In this document: in pieces, positions 52,474 to 60,694 of the stretch
Numbering within the stretch: position 1 is the stretch's first letter
Layout: every line of letters starts with the position of its first letter
Source of the DNA: an uncultured Pelagibacteraceae bacterium
Lineage (GTDB): Bacteria; Pseudomonadota; Alphaproteobacteria; Pelagibacterales; Pelagibacteraceae
Reading direction: 5' to 3'
Length of the DNA: 64,000 nucleotides
Assembly: GCA_902517615.1 (NCBI GenBank)
Contig: CABYCY010000001.1
Location: forward strand, 1-64,000
Made by a program: the position numbers and the translations under genes
The notes under the pieces: generated by a model
Databases searched by the model: none
What the model was told of the DNA's origin: nothing
What the model saw: the letters and a program-made list of their open reading frames with translations, nothing else

Positions 52474-53262
52474 ATGGTTAATCAATCATTAAAGAATAGA
52501 AAAATAATAATTTCTGCAGGTGCATCTGGTATTGGTTTGGCAACTGCTAAGGTTTGCCTTTCACGTGGAGCATATGTGTTTCTTTGCGATATTGATAATA
52601 AATCCTTAAGTAAACTAAATAAACATCCTCTTAAAAATAAGAGACTATTTACATATAGTTGTGATGCATCAGATGAAAACCAGGTATCAGATTTATTTAA
52701 AAAAATAATTAAGAAAACAAAAAAAATTGATGCTTTAATAAATAATGTTGGAATTGCTGGACCAACTGGATCTCTAGAAAAATTAAAGTCTAAAGAATGG
52801 GAAAAAACTATTCAAGTTGATGTTAACAGTCATTTTTATTTTACTAAAAAAGCTATACCCTTAATTAAGAAATCTAAGAATGGATCCATTATAAATATTT
52901 CATCAACAGCTGGTATACTTGGTTTTCCATTAAGATCTCCTTATGCAGCAAGTAAATGGGCAATTATTGGAATTACCAAAACACTGGCAATGGAACTTGG
53001 AAAATTTAATATAAGAGTTAACGCGGTATGTCCTGGTTCAATTAAAGGTGAAAGAATGAAAAGAGTAATAAGAGATAAAGCAAAATTTACAAAGGTTTCT
53101 TCTAAAACAATTGAAAAAGATTTTATTTCAATGAGTTCAATGAAGAAATGGATTCTTGAAGAAGATATTGGAAAAATGTGTGCTTTTTTAATTTCAGATG
53201 ACTCAAGTAAAGTTTCTGGACAAGTAATTTCTGTAGACGGCAACACGGAAAGAAATGATTAA
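52474..53262 (+). CDS. short-chain dehydrogenase/reductase
   Basis: 262 residues of the classical SDR family: cofactor loop SAGASGIGLATA, NNVGIAGPTG, catalytic Ser in INISSTAG and YAASK. Substrate unknown. Co-transcribed with the ProXWV-like importer; it could oxidise a quaternary-amine alcohol (for example the other carnitine enantiomer) or handle the acetoacetate/3-hydroxybutyrate made in carnitine cleavage. Both ideas are inference. One base separates its stop from the convergent dehydrogenase fragment. Confidence 0.88.
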   Translation: MVNQSLKNRKIIISAGASGIGLATAKVCLSRGAYVFLCDIDNKSLSKLNKHPLKNKRLFTYSCDASDENQVSDLFKKIIKKTKKIDALINNVGIAGPTGSLEKLKSKEWEKTIQVDVNSHFYFTKKAIPLIKKSKNGSIINISSTAGILGFPLRSPYAASKWAIIGITKTLAMELGKFNIRVNAVCPGSIKGERMKRVIRDKAKFTKVSSKTIEKDFISMSSMKKWILEEDIGKMCAFLISDDSSKVSGQVISVDGNTERND

Positions 53263-53263
53263 T

Positions 53264-53662
53264 TTACCTAAGTTTTTTTTCATATTTCTTTCTTAGTCTT
53301 TGAAGATCCACTAGGTATTGATCTCTTATATTTGAAATTTTTATAATAGATTTTCCTTTTGCTTGTTTCTTTGTTCCTGAAATAAGTCGAGAAGATAGTT
53401 TTTTAGAAAGTTTTGGTGCTTTTAGTTTGGTCCAAGGTAATTTTAAAGCAGGACCAAATTGTTCAAGCATATGTTTCATACCTGTTTTTCCACCTGCAAG
53501 ATGAAAAGTTAAAAATGTTCCCATTAACGACCATCTTAGTCCTGGTCCATCTTCAATTGCTCTATCTAAATCCTCTGTGGTTGCATACCCTTCATTAATA
53601 ATATGTAATCCTTCTCTCCATAAAGCTTCCTGCAATCTATCAGACAAATATCCAGGTAATTC
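53264..53662 (-). CDS. L-carnitine dehydrogenase, C-terminal part (after frameshift)
   Basis: In-frame coding from the frameshift point reads ELPGYLSDRLQEALWREG and onward through GPGLRWSLMGTFLTFHLAGG and FGPALKLPWTKL, the substrate and dimer domain of carnitine dehydrogenases (3-hydroxyacyl-CoA dehydrogenase C-domain type). About 132 residues. It has no good start of its own (a TTG at 53647 with no Shine-Dalgarno), so it is best seen as the downstream half of the gene at 53661-54206. Removing one A from the A7 run at 53664-53670 joins both into about 313 residues, the family's usual length. Confidence 0.8.
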   Translation of the reverse strand, partial: ELPGYLSDRLQEALWREGLHIINEGYATTEDLDRAIEDGPGLRWSLMGTFLTFHLAGGKTGMKHMLEQFGPALKLPWTKLKAPKLSKKLSSRLISGTKKQAKGKSIIKISNIRDQYLVDLQRLRKKYEKKLR

Positions 53663-54206
53663 ATTTTTTTACCATTATTGGATTCATGGATATAGATTTG
53701 TAAAACTTTTTTGCTAAATTCAAATTTTTTGCCAATGTTTTTTTACCAGGTACTATTTCTACTGCAGGTAAAAGATAAGCAGGATTAAAGGGATGTCCAA
53801 TTATTCCTCTTTCTGGATTTTTGCATTTTGAATAAATTCTAGTTGGCAACAAACCAGAAGAACTTGAAGATATTATTGATTTTGGTTTTGAATATCTTCC
53901 TATAACGTTCATCAACTTTGTTTTTAAAGAATAGTTTTCTGAAGCACACTCTTGAATAAAATCAGCATCTTTTAAAGTTTCTTCTATTGATGTGAAAAAA
54001 TGAAAGTTATTTAAATTTAATTTTTTTTTATTAAATAGTTTTTTTACAAATGGCCAAGTTCTTTTAATTTCTAAAATTAAATTCTTTTTTAATTTAAAAT
54101 CCTTGTCAAATGCATAAACAATCTTATTGTGTGCTAAACAACGTATGATCCACCCTGCTCCAATCACCCCTGTTCCAATAACTGCAACTTTTTTAATTGA
54201 TGACAT
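53661..54206 (-). CDS. L-carnitine dehydrogenase, N-terminal part (before frameshift)
   Basis: 181 residues with the NAD-binding Rossmann domain VAVIGTGVIGAGWIIRCL and the active-site region SSSSSGLLPTRIY, IIGHPFNPAYLLPAVEIVPG, characteristic of carnitine dehydrogenases. It ends prematurely at a TGA right after GTA AAA AAA. The next frame continues the protein exactly where expected. The gene overlaps the BKACE stop by one base. The product, if whole, oxidises L-carnitine to 3-dehydrocarnitine with NAD. Confidence 0.82.
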   Translation of the reverse strand: MSSIKKVAVIGTGVIGAGWIIRCLAHNKIVYAFDKDFKLKKNLILEIKRTWPFVKKLFNKKKLNLNNFHFFTSIEETLKDADFIQECASENYSLKTKLMNVIGRYSKPKSIISSSSSGLLPTRIYSKCKNPERGIIGHPFNPAYLLPAVEIVPGKKTLAKNLNLAKKFYKSISMNPIMVKK

Positions 54207-55093
54207 TACTTGTGTTTAACAAGTTTTAATTTTTCTCTTGTTTCTACTGGCGTCATTGGTGAGTAACCAAGTTCATCTACAATTCTTACAGCTTTTTCAA
54301 CTAATTGAGCATTTGTGGCTAATTTACCTTTAGATAAATATAAATTATCTTCTAATCCAACTCTTGGATTTCCTCCCATCAAAACTGTTTGAGCAACGAA
54401 TGGCATTTCATTTTTAGAAATTGCAAAACCTGACCAAATACCTTCTTTTGGCATTATATCTTTCATAGCTTGCATAGCTAATGTTGTTGCAGGTGCGCCC
54501 CATGGTATCCCCAAACACATTTGAAACATTGGCGGATCACTTAATAACCCTTCTTTATACAATTGTGCGCCAAACCACATGTTTCCTAAATCAAAAGCTT
54601 CTATTTCTGGTTTAACTTTTATCTCTTTTAATTTTTTTGCAGCTTTTCTTAAATCATTTGGAGTATTAACTGTAATTACTGAGCTATCACCAAAATTTAG
54701 AGTCCCTGCATCCAGTGTACAAATTTCTGGAAGAAATTGTTCAGCATTTGCAATTCTTTCCATCACATTTGCCATATCTGTCATTGGACCGAATTCTAAA
54801 GGGTTTTTACCTTGTCCAATATCAAGATCTCCCCCCATACCTGTTGTTAAGTTTAAAATTACATCTGTATCACTTGATCTAATTCTATCAATTACCTCTT
54901 TATAAAGCTCCAATCTTCTACTTGGAGTTCCATCTTCTTCTCTTACATGAATATGAGCAATAGCAGCTCCAGCTTTTGCAGCTTCTATTGATGCTTTAGC
55001 AATTTGTTCTGGAGTTTTTGGTAAATCTGGATGTTTACTTGCTGTGTCTCCTGAACCAGTTACAGCACATGATATGAATACCTTGTTGTTCAT
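54206..55093 (-). CDS. BKACE-family enzyme, probable dehydrocarnitine cleavage enzyme
   Basis: 295 residues of the beta-keto acid cleavage enzyme (DUF849) family. The zinc-binding AHIHVREEDG motif and FISCAVTGSGDT, GMGGDL, PWGAP are present. In carnitine catabolism a BKACE member converts 3-dehydrocarnitine plus acetyl-CoA to betainyl-CoA and acetoacetate. The co-directional carnitine dehydrogenase (one-base overlap) and the divergent thioesterase make this the likely role. It is divergent from the thioesterase gene over a 47-base spacer. Confidence 0.88.
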   Translation of the reverse strand: MNNKVFISCAVTGSGDTASKHPDLPKTPEQIAKASIEAAKAGAAIAHIHVREEDGTPSRRLELYKEVIDRIRSSDTDVILNLTTGMGGDLDIGQGKNPLEFGPMTDMANVMERIANAEQFLPEICTLDAGTLNFGDSSVITVNTPNDLRKAAKKLKEIKVKPEIEAFDLGNMWFGAQLYKEGLLSDPPMFQMCLGIPWGAPATTLAMQAMKDIMPKEGIWSGFAISKNEMPFVAQTVLMGGNPRVGLEDNLYLSKGKLATNAQLVEKAVRIVDELGYSPMTPVETREKLKLVKHK

Positions 55094-55140
55094 TTAATAT
55101 TAAATTTATAATATAATAAAAAGAAAGTGGGAATAAAAAA
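55094..55140 (+). promoter_or_regulatory. divergent spacer with candidate -10 boxes
   Basis: TATAAT occurs twice, overlapping, at 55107-55112 and 55112-55117, about 24-34 bases before the thioesterase ATG, leaving a short leader with a weak GTGGG Shine-Dalgarno. A plausible promoter for the thioesterase-TauD-HD-GMC operon; no clear -35 is seen. The BKACE promoter must overlap it. Confidence 0.35.
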
Positions 55141-55608
55141 ATGTCAGTACATATAGCAAATCAAATTATCAAAAAAGAGTGGACAGATTACAACAATCAC
55201 ATGAACATGGCTTACTACGTTATGGTTTTTGATCAAATTTGGGAAAACATGCTTGAAAAATTTATGATGGGAGAAAATTCAGCTAAAACTAATAAACGAA
55301 GCACTATGGTTGTAGAAACTCACACAACATATAATAATGAGGTTAAACAAGGAGAAGAAGTGGAGATTAATGTTACTTTTTTTGATCATGATAAAAAAAG
55401 ATTACATTTTAAGCTAGAAATGATTGAAACAACTTCTAGAAAATTATCAGCAACATTAGAGTCCTTATCTCTATATATTGATTTAGAAAAAAGAAAAGTA
55501 ACAGAATTTGAAGATGATAAAATAAAACTAATGAATAATTTTATTCAAGAAAATAAATCAAATTTTAAAAACGACAATTTAGTAATAAATGGAAAATTAA
55601 AAAAATAA
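55141..55608 (+). CDS. hot-dog thioesterase, probable betainyl-CoA thioesterase
   Basis: 155 residues of the 4-hydroxybenzoyl-CoA thioesterase-like hot-dog fold, with WTDYNNHMNMAYYVMVFD at residues 15-32 holding the active-site Asp-Asn-His-Met cluster. In carnitine catabolism a thioesterase of this type releases glycine betaine from betainyl-CoA. It sits next to BKACE and carnitine dehydrogenase. Its stop overlaps the next start by one base, coupling it to the TauD-family gene. Confidence 0.85.
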   Translation: MSVHIANQIIKKEWTDYNNHMNMAYYVMVFDQIWENMLEKFMMGENSAKTNKRSTMVVETHTTYNNEVKQGEEVEINVTFFDHDKKRLHFKLEMIETTSRKLSATLESLSLYIDLEKRKVTEFEDDKIKLMNNFIQENKSNFKNDNLVINGKLKK

Positions 55609-56441
55609 TGGAAATTAAATTATTATCAGGAGCTTTAGGTGCGGAAATAAAAGGAATTGATTTAACAGATGTTTCTAATGAAAATTTTAAAAAAATTAAT
55701 AATTTATTACTAGAACATAAAGTAATTTTTTTTAGAAATCAGCCTATTACTAAAGAACAACAAATTGCACTTGCTGAAAAATTTGGTCCTCTGGAAACTC
55801 ATGCTTATGTGAAAGGTTTAGATAGTTATCCTGAAATAGTTAGAATTATAAAAGGTAAAGAGGAAAAAAACCAATGGGGAGAAAATTGGCATAGTGACGT
55901 AAGCTATAATGCAAAGCCAACCAAAGCTGTAATACTAAAATCATTAAAAATACCTCCAGTTGGCGGCGACACCTGTTTTTCTAATATGGAATTAGCTTGG
56001 GAAACTTTAGACCCTAAATTACAAAAAAAAGTAAAAGATAAAAAAGCAATTCATAGCTCTCTTGGGGCAGAATTTTTCATTGATAACTACAAATATATGG
56101 AAGGAAATAAGAAAAGAAATTACGACTCTTATTCTAACGAACATCCTATCGTTAGAACACATCCTGAAACAGGCAAGAAAATTTTATTTGTTAACTGGAC
56201 TTACACAAAACAGATTATTGGTATGAAGAAAGAAGAAAGTGATCAAATATTAAAAAATATATTTGAGCATCAAGCAAGATTAGATCTTACTTGTAGATTT
56301 AGATGGACTGAAAATACTGTTGCTATATGGGATAACCGAAGTGTTATTCATTATGCTATTGCCGATTTTTTTCCAGGACGAGGTTTGGGTTATGAAAGAG
56401 TAATGGATCGTATTGCAATTGAAGGTGACCACCCACAATAA
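55608..56441 (+). CDS. TauD/TfdA-family Fe(II)/2-oxoglutarate dioxygenase
   Basis: 277 residues, TauD fold. Iron ligands His95-x-Asp97 (WHSDVSY) and His248 (SVIHYA), with FRWTENTVAIWDNR and Arg-containing FFPGRG for 2-oxoglutarate binding. The N-terminus GALGAEIKGIDL is typical. TauD relatives hydroxylate sulfonates, phosphonates, sulfate esters or amines. It is directly followed, after 5 bases, by a PhnZ/TmpB-like HD oxygenase, so it may make the alpha-hydroxyphosphonate that the HD enzyme cleaves; this pairing with a TauD-type enzyme is inference. Confidence 0.9.
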   Translation: MEIKLLSGALGAEIKGIDLTDVSNENFKKINNLLLEHKVIFFRNQPITKEQQIALAEKFGPLETHAYVKGLDSYPEIVRIIKGKEEKNQWGENWHSDVSYNAKPTKAVILKSLKIPPVGGDTCFSNMELAWETLDPKLQKKVKDKKAIHSSLGAEFFIDNYKYMEGNKKRNYDSYSNEHPIVRTHPETGKKILFVNWTYTKQIIGMKKEESDQILKNIFEHQARLDLTCRFRWTENTVAIWDNRSVIHYAIADFFPGRGLGYERVMDRIAIEGDHPQ

Positions 56442-56446
56442 TTTAA

Positions 56447-56983
56447 ATGCAAATTATTGAAAAAATAATATCAAATTTCACAAATAATAAATCACTCTAT
56501 ATTGGTGAAAAAGTCACCATGTCGGAACATATGATACAGACCGCTATGCTTGCTGAAAAAGCTAAATGCAATGATGAGTTAGTTTGCTCTTGTCTTTTGC
56601 ATGATTATGGTCACTTCATTTTAGAAAAACCTGATGAACTTGTCGAGCTAAAGGTTGATGGAGAGCATGAAAATATAGCTTATGAATATTTAAAAAGTTT
56701 TTTTAAAAAGGAAATAGTAGAACCCATAAAATACCATGTAGTTGCAAAGCGTTATTTAGCAAGAGATAAAAAGTATTACAATCAACTTTCGGAAGCTTCA
56801 AAAATAAGCTTGAGTCTTCAAGGAGGAGTATTGAATGATGGTGAGAGTAATAAATTTGAGTCTCAAGAATATTTTAAAGCTTCAATTCTTTTAAGAAAAT
56901 TTGATGAAGCGGCAAAAAGAATAGATATTAAAATGAAATCTATTCATGACTACCAAAAATTGCTATCGTCAAAACTTATATGA
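56447..56983 (+). CDS. PhnZ/TmpB-like HD-domain mixed-valence diiron oxygenase
   Basis: 178 residues. It aligns in my memory with PhnZ along its whole length: YIGE (Tyr18, Glu21), then His28, the HD pair His52-Asp53 (LLHDYGH), His74 in DGEHE, His97 and Lys101 in YHVVAKRYL, QGGVLNDGE, and Asp153 in KFDEAAK. These match the six iron ligands plus the substrate lysine and lid residues of PhnZ. PhnZ and TmpB split alpha-hydroxyphosphonates oxidatively to phosphate plus an acid (glycine or glycine betaine). It overlaps the GMC gene by 4 bases. Not an HD phosphohydrolase by these residues. Confidence 0.82.
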   Translation: MQIIEKIISNFTNNKSLYIGEKVTMSEHMIQTAMLAEKAKCNDELVCSCLLHDYGHFILEKPDELVELKVDGEHENIAYEYLKSFFKKEIVEPIKYHVVAKRYLARDKKYYNQLSEASKISLSLQGGVLNDGESNKFESQEYFKASILLRKFDEAAKRIDIKMKSIHDYQKLLSSKLI

Positions 56984-58563
56984 AATTTGATTATATAATC
57001 ATTGGTGCAGGATCAGCTGGGTGTGTACTTGCAAATCGATTATCTGAAAATAGCCAAAATAGTGTTGCTGTTTTTGAGGCAGGAAAAGGAAGTGATATTT
57101 GGAAAGTTAACATGCCACTTGCAATTCTTTATACAATGCATGATCCAAACTATAACTACAAATATTATTCAGAACCGGAGCCACACCTAAATAATAGAAG
57201 ACTATTTTGTCCAAGAGGAAAAATGATAGGTGGATGTTCAGCTCATAATGGAATGGTTTTTGTTAGAGGAAATCCAAACGACTATCAAAGATGGGCATCT
57301 TTTGGATTAGAAGATTGGTCTTATGAAAAAGTTCTTCCTTATTTCAAAAAAATTGAAACATGGTCTGAAGGAGAAAATGATTATAGAGGAGGAAGCGGAA
57401 TACTTCCAGTAAATCAATCTAAAAATAAAAATCCTTTATTTAAAGCATTTGTCGACTCAGCTGGTGAGGCTGGTTACAAAATTAATGATGACATGAATGG
57501 TAAAGAACAAGAAGGCTTTGGAATGTATGACGTTACTATACATAAAGGTGAACGAGCTAGTGTTTCTAAATATTATTTAAATCCTGCAAAAAAAAGAAAA
57601 AATCTTAAAGTATTTACAGAAGCTTATGTTGAGAGAATTATTTTTGAGGGAATAAAAGCAATTGGGATTGAGGTTAAAATTAAAAATAAAGTTGAAAAAA
57701 TTTATGCAAATAAAGAGGTTATTTTAAGCGGTGGTGCAATTAATTCTCCCCAGCTACTTATGCTTTCAGGAATTGGTCCAAGCCAACACCTAAAAGATAA
57801 AGGAATTAATGTTGTTCACAACTTAGAAGGGGTGGGAAAAAATTTACAAGATCATTTAGAAACCTATGTACAACAGGAATGTAAAACGAAAGATACTTTG
57901 TATTCTTATGTGAATAAAATTAATATGATTAGAATAGGTATCCAATGGTTTCTTAATAGAAGTGGCCCTTGTTCTACTTCTTTCTTAGAGGCTGGAGGGT
58001 TTTGTAAATCTTCACCTGAACGAAAATATCCAAATATTCAATTTCATTTTTTTCCTGCTTTTGTGATTGATCATGGTTTAGTGGATCCGGATAGACATGG
58101 TTATCAATTGCATGCTAGTCCAAACCATCCAAAAAGTAGAGGTCTTATTACTTTAAATAGTTCAAATCCATATGATTATCCAAAAATTCAATTTAATTAT
58201 CTAGAACATGAAGATGATTTAAAGCAAACAATAGAATGTATTCATATAGCAAGAAAAATCTTGGGACAAAATTCTTTAAAACCATTTGCAGGTAAAGAAA
58301 TTGGACCAGGAGATCATGCTCAAACTAATGAGGTATTTGAGGAATATATTCGCTCAAAAGCTGAGACTGCTTATCACCCATCTTGTACATTAAAAATGGG
58401 AGTTGATAGCATGGCAGTAGTTGATCAAAAACTAAAAGTTAATGGTGTTGAAAATTTAAGAGTAGTTGACGCTTCTGTAATGCCTGAAATTACAAGTGGT
58501 AACTTGAATGCCCCAACTTTAATGATTGCTGAAAGAGCATCAGAATTTATTTTAAATTCTTAG
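56980..58563 (+). CDS. betA: GMC-family oxidoreductase, choline dehydrogenase-like
   Basis: 527 residues, full GMC family: FAD-binding DYIIIGAGSAGCVLANRLSE, GGCSAHNGMVFVRGNP (first GMC signature), SGGAINSPQLLMLSGIGP (second signature), and C-terminal active-site His in AYHPSCTLKMG with NAPTLMIAERASE. BetA oxidises choline to betaine aldehyde; other members use different alcohols, so the symbol is by family. Coupled to the HD gene by a 4-base overlap and fits a route feeding glycine betaine. No dedicated betaine aldehyde dehydrogenase adjoins it. Confidence 0.85.
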   Translation: MKFDYIIIGAGSAGCVLANRLSENSQNSVAVFEAGKGSDIWKVNMPLAILYTMHDPNYNYKYYSEPEPHLNNRRLFCPRGKMIGGCSAHNGMVFVRGNPNDYQRWASFGLEDWSYEKVLPYFKKIETWSEGENDYRGGSGILPVNQSKNKNPLFKAFVDSAGEAGYKINDDMNGKEQEGFGMYDVTIHKGERASVSKYYLNPAKKRKNLKVFTEAYVERIIFEGIKAIGIEVKIKNKVEKIYANKEVILSGGAINSPQLLMLSGIGPSQHLKDKGINVVHNLEGVGKNLQDHLETYVQQECKTKDTLYSYVNKINMIRIGIQWFLNRSGPCSTSFLEAGGFCKSSPERKYPNIQFHFFPAFVIDHGLVDPDRHGYQLHASPNHPKSRGLITLNSSNPYDYPKIQFNYLEHEDDLKQTIECIHIARKILGQNSLKPFAGKEIGPGDHAQTNEVFEEYIRSKAETAYHPSCTLKMGVDSMAVVDQKLKVNGVENLRVVDASVMPEITSGNLNAPTLMIAERASEFILNS

Positions 58564-58614
58564 TATTAAAATTTATTGAATTTAACTTCTATTTAAATTA
58601 ATCATTTATATAAT

Positions 58615-59724
58615 ATGAAAAAGACTATTGTTCAAAGTTGGAATGAATGGGATCCATTAAAACATATAATAGTTGGAAGGGCGGACAATTGCTGTATTCC
58701 TGCACCTGAACCAGCTGTTGATTGTAAAATTCCACCAGACTCTGTTATGAAAGGTAAGCATGGAAGACGAACACAAGATTCTATTGATAGAGCTAATGAA
58801 CTTTTAGATAAATTTGTTAAGACGCTTGAAGGAAGAGGTATAAGAGTTGATAGACCAACTCCACTGAAATTTGATGAAAAAATTGCTACCCCTGATTGGG
58901 AAGTAGAGCATATGTTTGGATGTATGCCTTCTAGAGATGTCATAATTACAGTCGGAAAAGAAATGCTCGAAGCCACAATGAGTTTTAGATGTAGATGGTT
59001 TGAGTATTTAGCCTATAGACCATTATTACAAAAATATTTTGATGAGGATCCAGGTATGAGGCACGAGACAGCACCTAAACCTAGATTAACTGATGCAGAT
59101 TATCACATGAATTATTTATCAGAAGATGTGAGTATCGAGCAAAGATTAAGTTGGGCAGAAAAAAAATATTTTGTCACAACTGAAGAGGAACCACTTTTTG
59201 ATGCTGCAGATATTTTAAGATTTGGAAAAGATTTAATTGTTCAACATGGATTTACAACTAATCTAAAAGGAATTGACTGGTTAAAAAGACATTTTCCTGA
59301 TCATAGAATCCATACTGTAAATTTTCCAGGAGATCCCTACCCGATTCATATAGATGCAACTTTTACACCTATAAAACCTGGGTTGATTTTAAATAATCCA
59401 GTTAGAAAACTTCCAAAAGAACAAAGAAAACTTTTTGAAGATAATGGTTGGGAAATTGTTTATGCAGCCCAACCAGCTCATAATTCACCTCCAGATCTGA
59501 GTTATTACTCTATATGGTTATCAATGAATGTTTTGGTACTAGACCCAAAAACAGTATGCGTAGAAAAGACAGAAGTTTATCAAGCTGAACAATTAGATAA
59601 ACTAGGAATGGAAGTAATTCCTATAGATTTTAGAGAAGTTTATGCTTTTGGTGGTAGTTTACATTGTAGCACAACAGATGTTTTCAGAGAAGGTGATCTT
59701 CAAAATTATTTTCCTAAACAATAA
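58615..59724 (+). CDS. glycine amidinotransferase-like enzyme
   Basis: 369 residues of the amidinotransferase family (AGAT type). DAADILRFGKDLIVQ (catalytic Asp region about 196-199), DPYPIHIDATF with His245, and GGSLHCSTTD with nucleophile Cys351 match arginine:glycine amidinotransferase, which makes guanidinoacetate and ornithine. Other acceptors than glycine are possible. Two DMT permeases follow 19 bases later, so its product may be exported or its substrate imported. Start ATG has a TATAAT directly against it, which I take as chance. Confidence 0.88.
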   Translation: MKKTIVQSWNEWDPLKHIIVGRADNCCIPAPEPAVDCKIPPDSVMKGKHGRRTQDSIDRANELLDKFVKTLEGRGIRVDRPTPLKFDEKIATPDWEVEHMFGCMPSRDVIITVGKEMLEATMSFRCRWFEYLAYRPLLQKYFDEDPGMRHETAPKPRLTDADYHMNYLSEDVSIEQRLSWAEKKYFVTTEEEPLFDAADILRFGKDLIVQHGFTTNLKGIDWLKRHFPDHRIHTVNFPGDPYPIHIDATFTPIKPGLILNNPVRKLPKEQRKLFEDNGWEIVYAAQPAHNSPPDLSYYSIWLSMNVLVLDPKTVCVEKTEVYQAEQLDKLGMEVIPIDFREVYAFGGSLHCSTTDVFREGDLQNYFPKQ

Positions 59725-59743
59725 ATTTGATGTAAACTAATTA

Positions 59744-60694
59744 ATGTCTACCCCAAATAATAATCCAAAAGGGATAGTCTTTATTTTAATTGCAATGATG
59801 GTTTTTTCCGTACAGGACGGAATTATGAAGCATATTTATAATTTTGTTTCACTATATGAAATTTACTTAATCAGAACAGTTGTAAGTTTTGTACTTATTT
59901 TAATGTTTTTAATAATTACGAAACAACCAATAGTATTTAAAAGTCAATATCCAGTTTTAACTTTTATCCGTGTAATACTTTTTTTCTTTGGATTTAGTTC
60001 TTTCTATATTTCTTTAACTGTATTGCCACTTGGTACTGCTACAGCTTTATTTTTTGTAACTCCATTTTTAATCACAATATTCGCTCATTTTTTTTTAAAA
60101 GAAGAAATAGGAGCAAGAAGATGGTCCGCAGTAGTTGTAGGATTTATTGGAGTTTATATAACATTAAATCCTGATTTTAGTAATTTTAACTATTTAAGTT
60201 TACTGCCTATTTTATGTGCATTTTGTTATTCATTATCAATGATTATAATAAAAAAAACTTCTGATAAGGATAGCGTTTATACCCAAACATTTACATTTTA
60301 TATTGGTGCAATAATTCTAAGTATAATTTTTTATTTTATTATTGGAGATGGTAAATACAACATTTCTGATCATCCAGCTTCTCAATTTATATTTAGGGAA
60401 TGGTTTGTTGATTTTAATTCTAATATTCTATTAATGTCCACAACTGGAGTTACGGCTACGATAGCTTTTCTTTTTTTATTTACAGCTTACAGCATAGCTT
60501 CTCCATCTGTGGTTTCGCCTTTTGAGTATTCAATATTATTTTGGTCACCGCTTGTTGGGTGGTTGTATTTTGATGAAATACCTTCCTTAAATACAGTAAT
60601 CGGAATTTTAATAATCGTATCAAGTGGAGTTTATATTTTTATTCGTGAAAAAGCACAAAATCAATCTATAGCTACAGAAAAACCTCTTAGATAA
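59744..60694 (+). CDS. DMT-family (EamA) permease, tandem copy 1
   Basis: 316 residues, ten predicted helices in two EamA repeats; blocks IRVILFFFGFSSFYISLTVLPLG and RRWSAVVVGFIGVYITLNPDFSNF. Substrate and direction unknown; S-adenosylmethionine, amino acid or guanidino compound export are among family roles. Its stop abuts the start of the second copy (zero spacing). Confidence 0.88.
   Translation: MSTPNNNPKGIVFILIAMMVFSVQDGIMKHIYNFVSLYEIYLIRTVVSFVLILMFLIITKQPIVFKSQYPVLTFIRVILFFFGFSSFYISLTVLPLGTATALFFVTPFLITIFAHFFLKEEIGARRWSAVVVGFIGVYITLNPDFSNFNYLSLLPILCAFCYSLSMIIIKKTSDKDSVYTQTFTFYIGAIILSIIFYFIIGDGKYNISDHPASQFIFREWFVDFNSNILLMSTTGVTATIAFLFLFTAYSIASPSVVSPFEYSILFWSPLVGWLYFDEIPSLNTVIGILIIVSSGVYIFIREKAQNQSIATEKPLR

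Noticed and set aside
56447-56983. HD protein as a nucleotide phosphohydrolase or signalling HD domain
   Set aside because: The extra ligands His28, His74, His97 and Asp153 with Lys101 and Tyr18/Glu21 match the PhnZ oxygenase group rather than phosphohydrolases.
58609-58614. TATAAT directly against the amidinotransferase ATG as a promoter
   Set aside because: A start site would fall inside the coding region; at this base composition such hexamers occur by chance near some starts.
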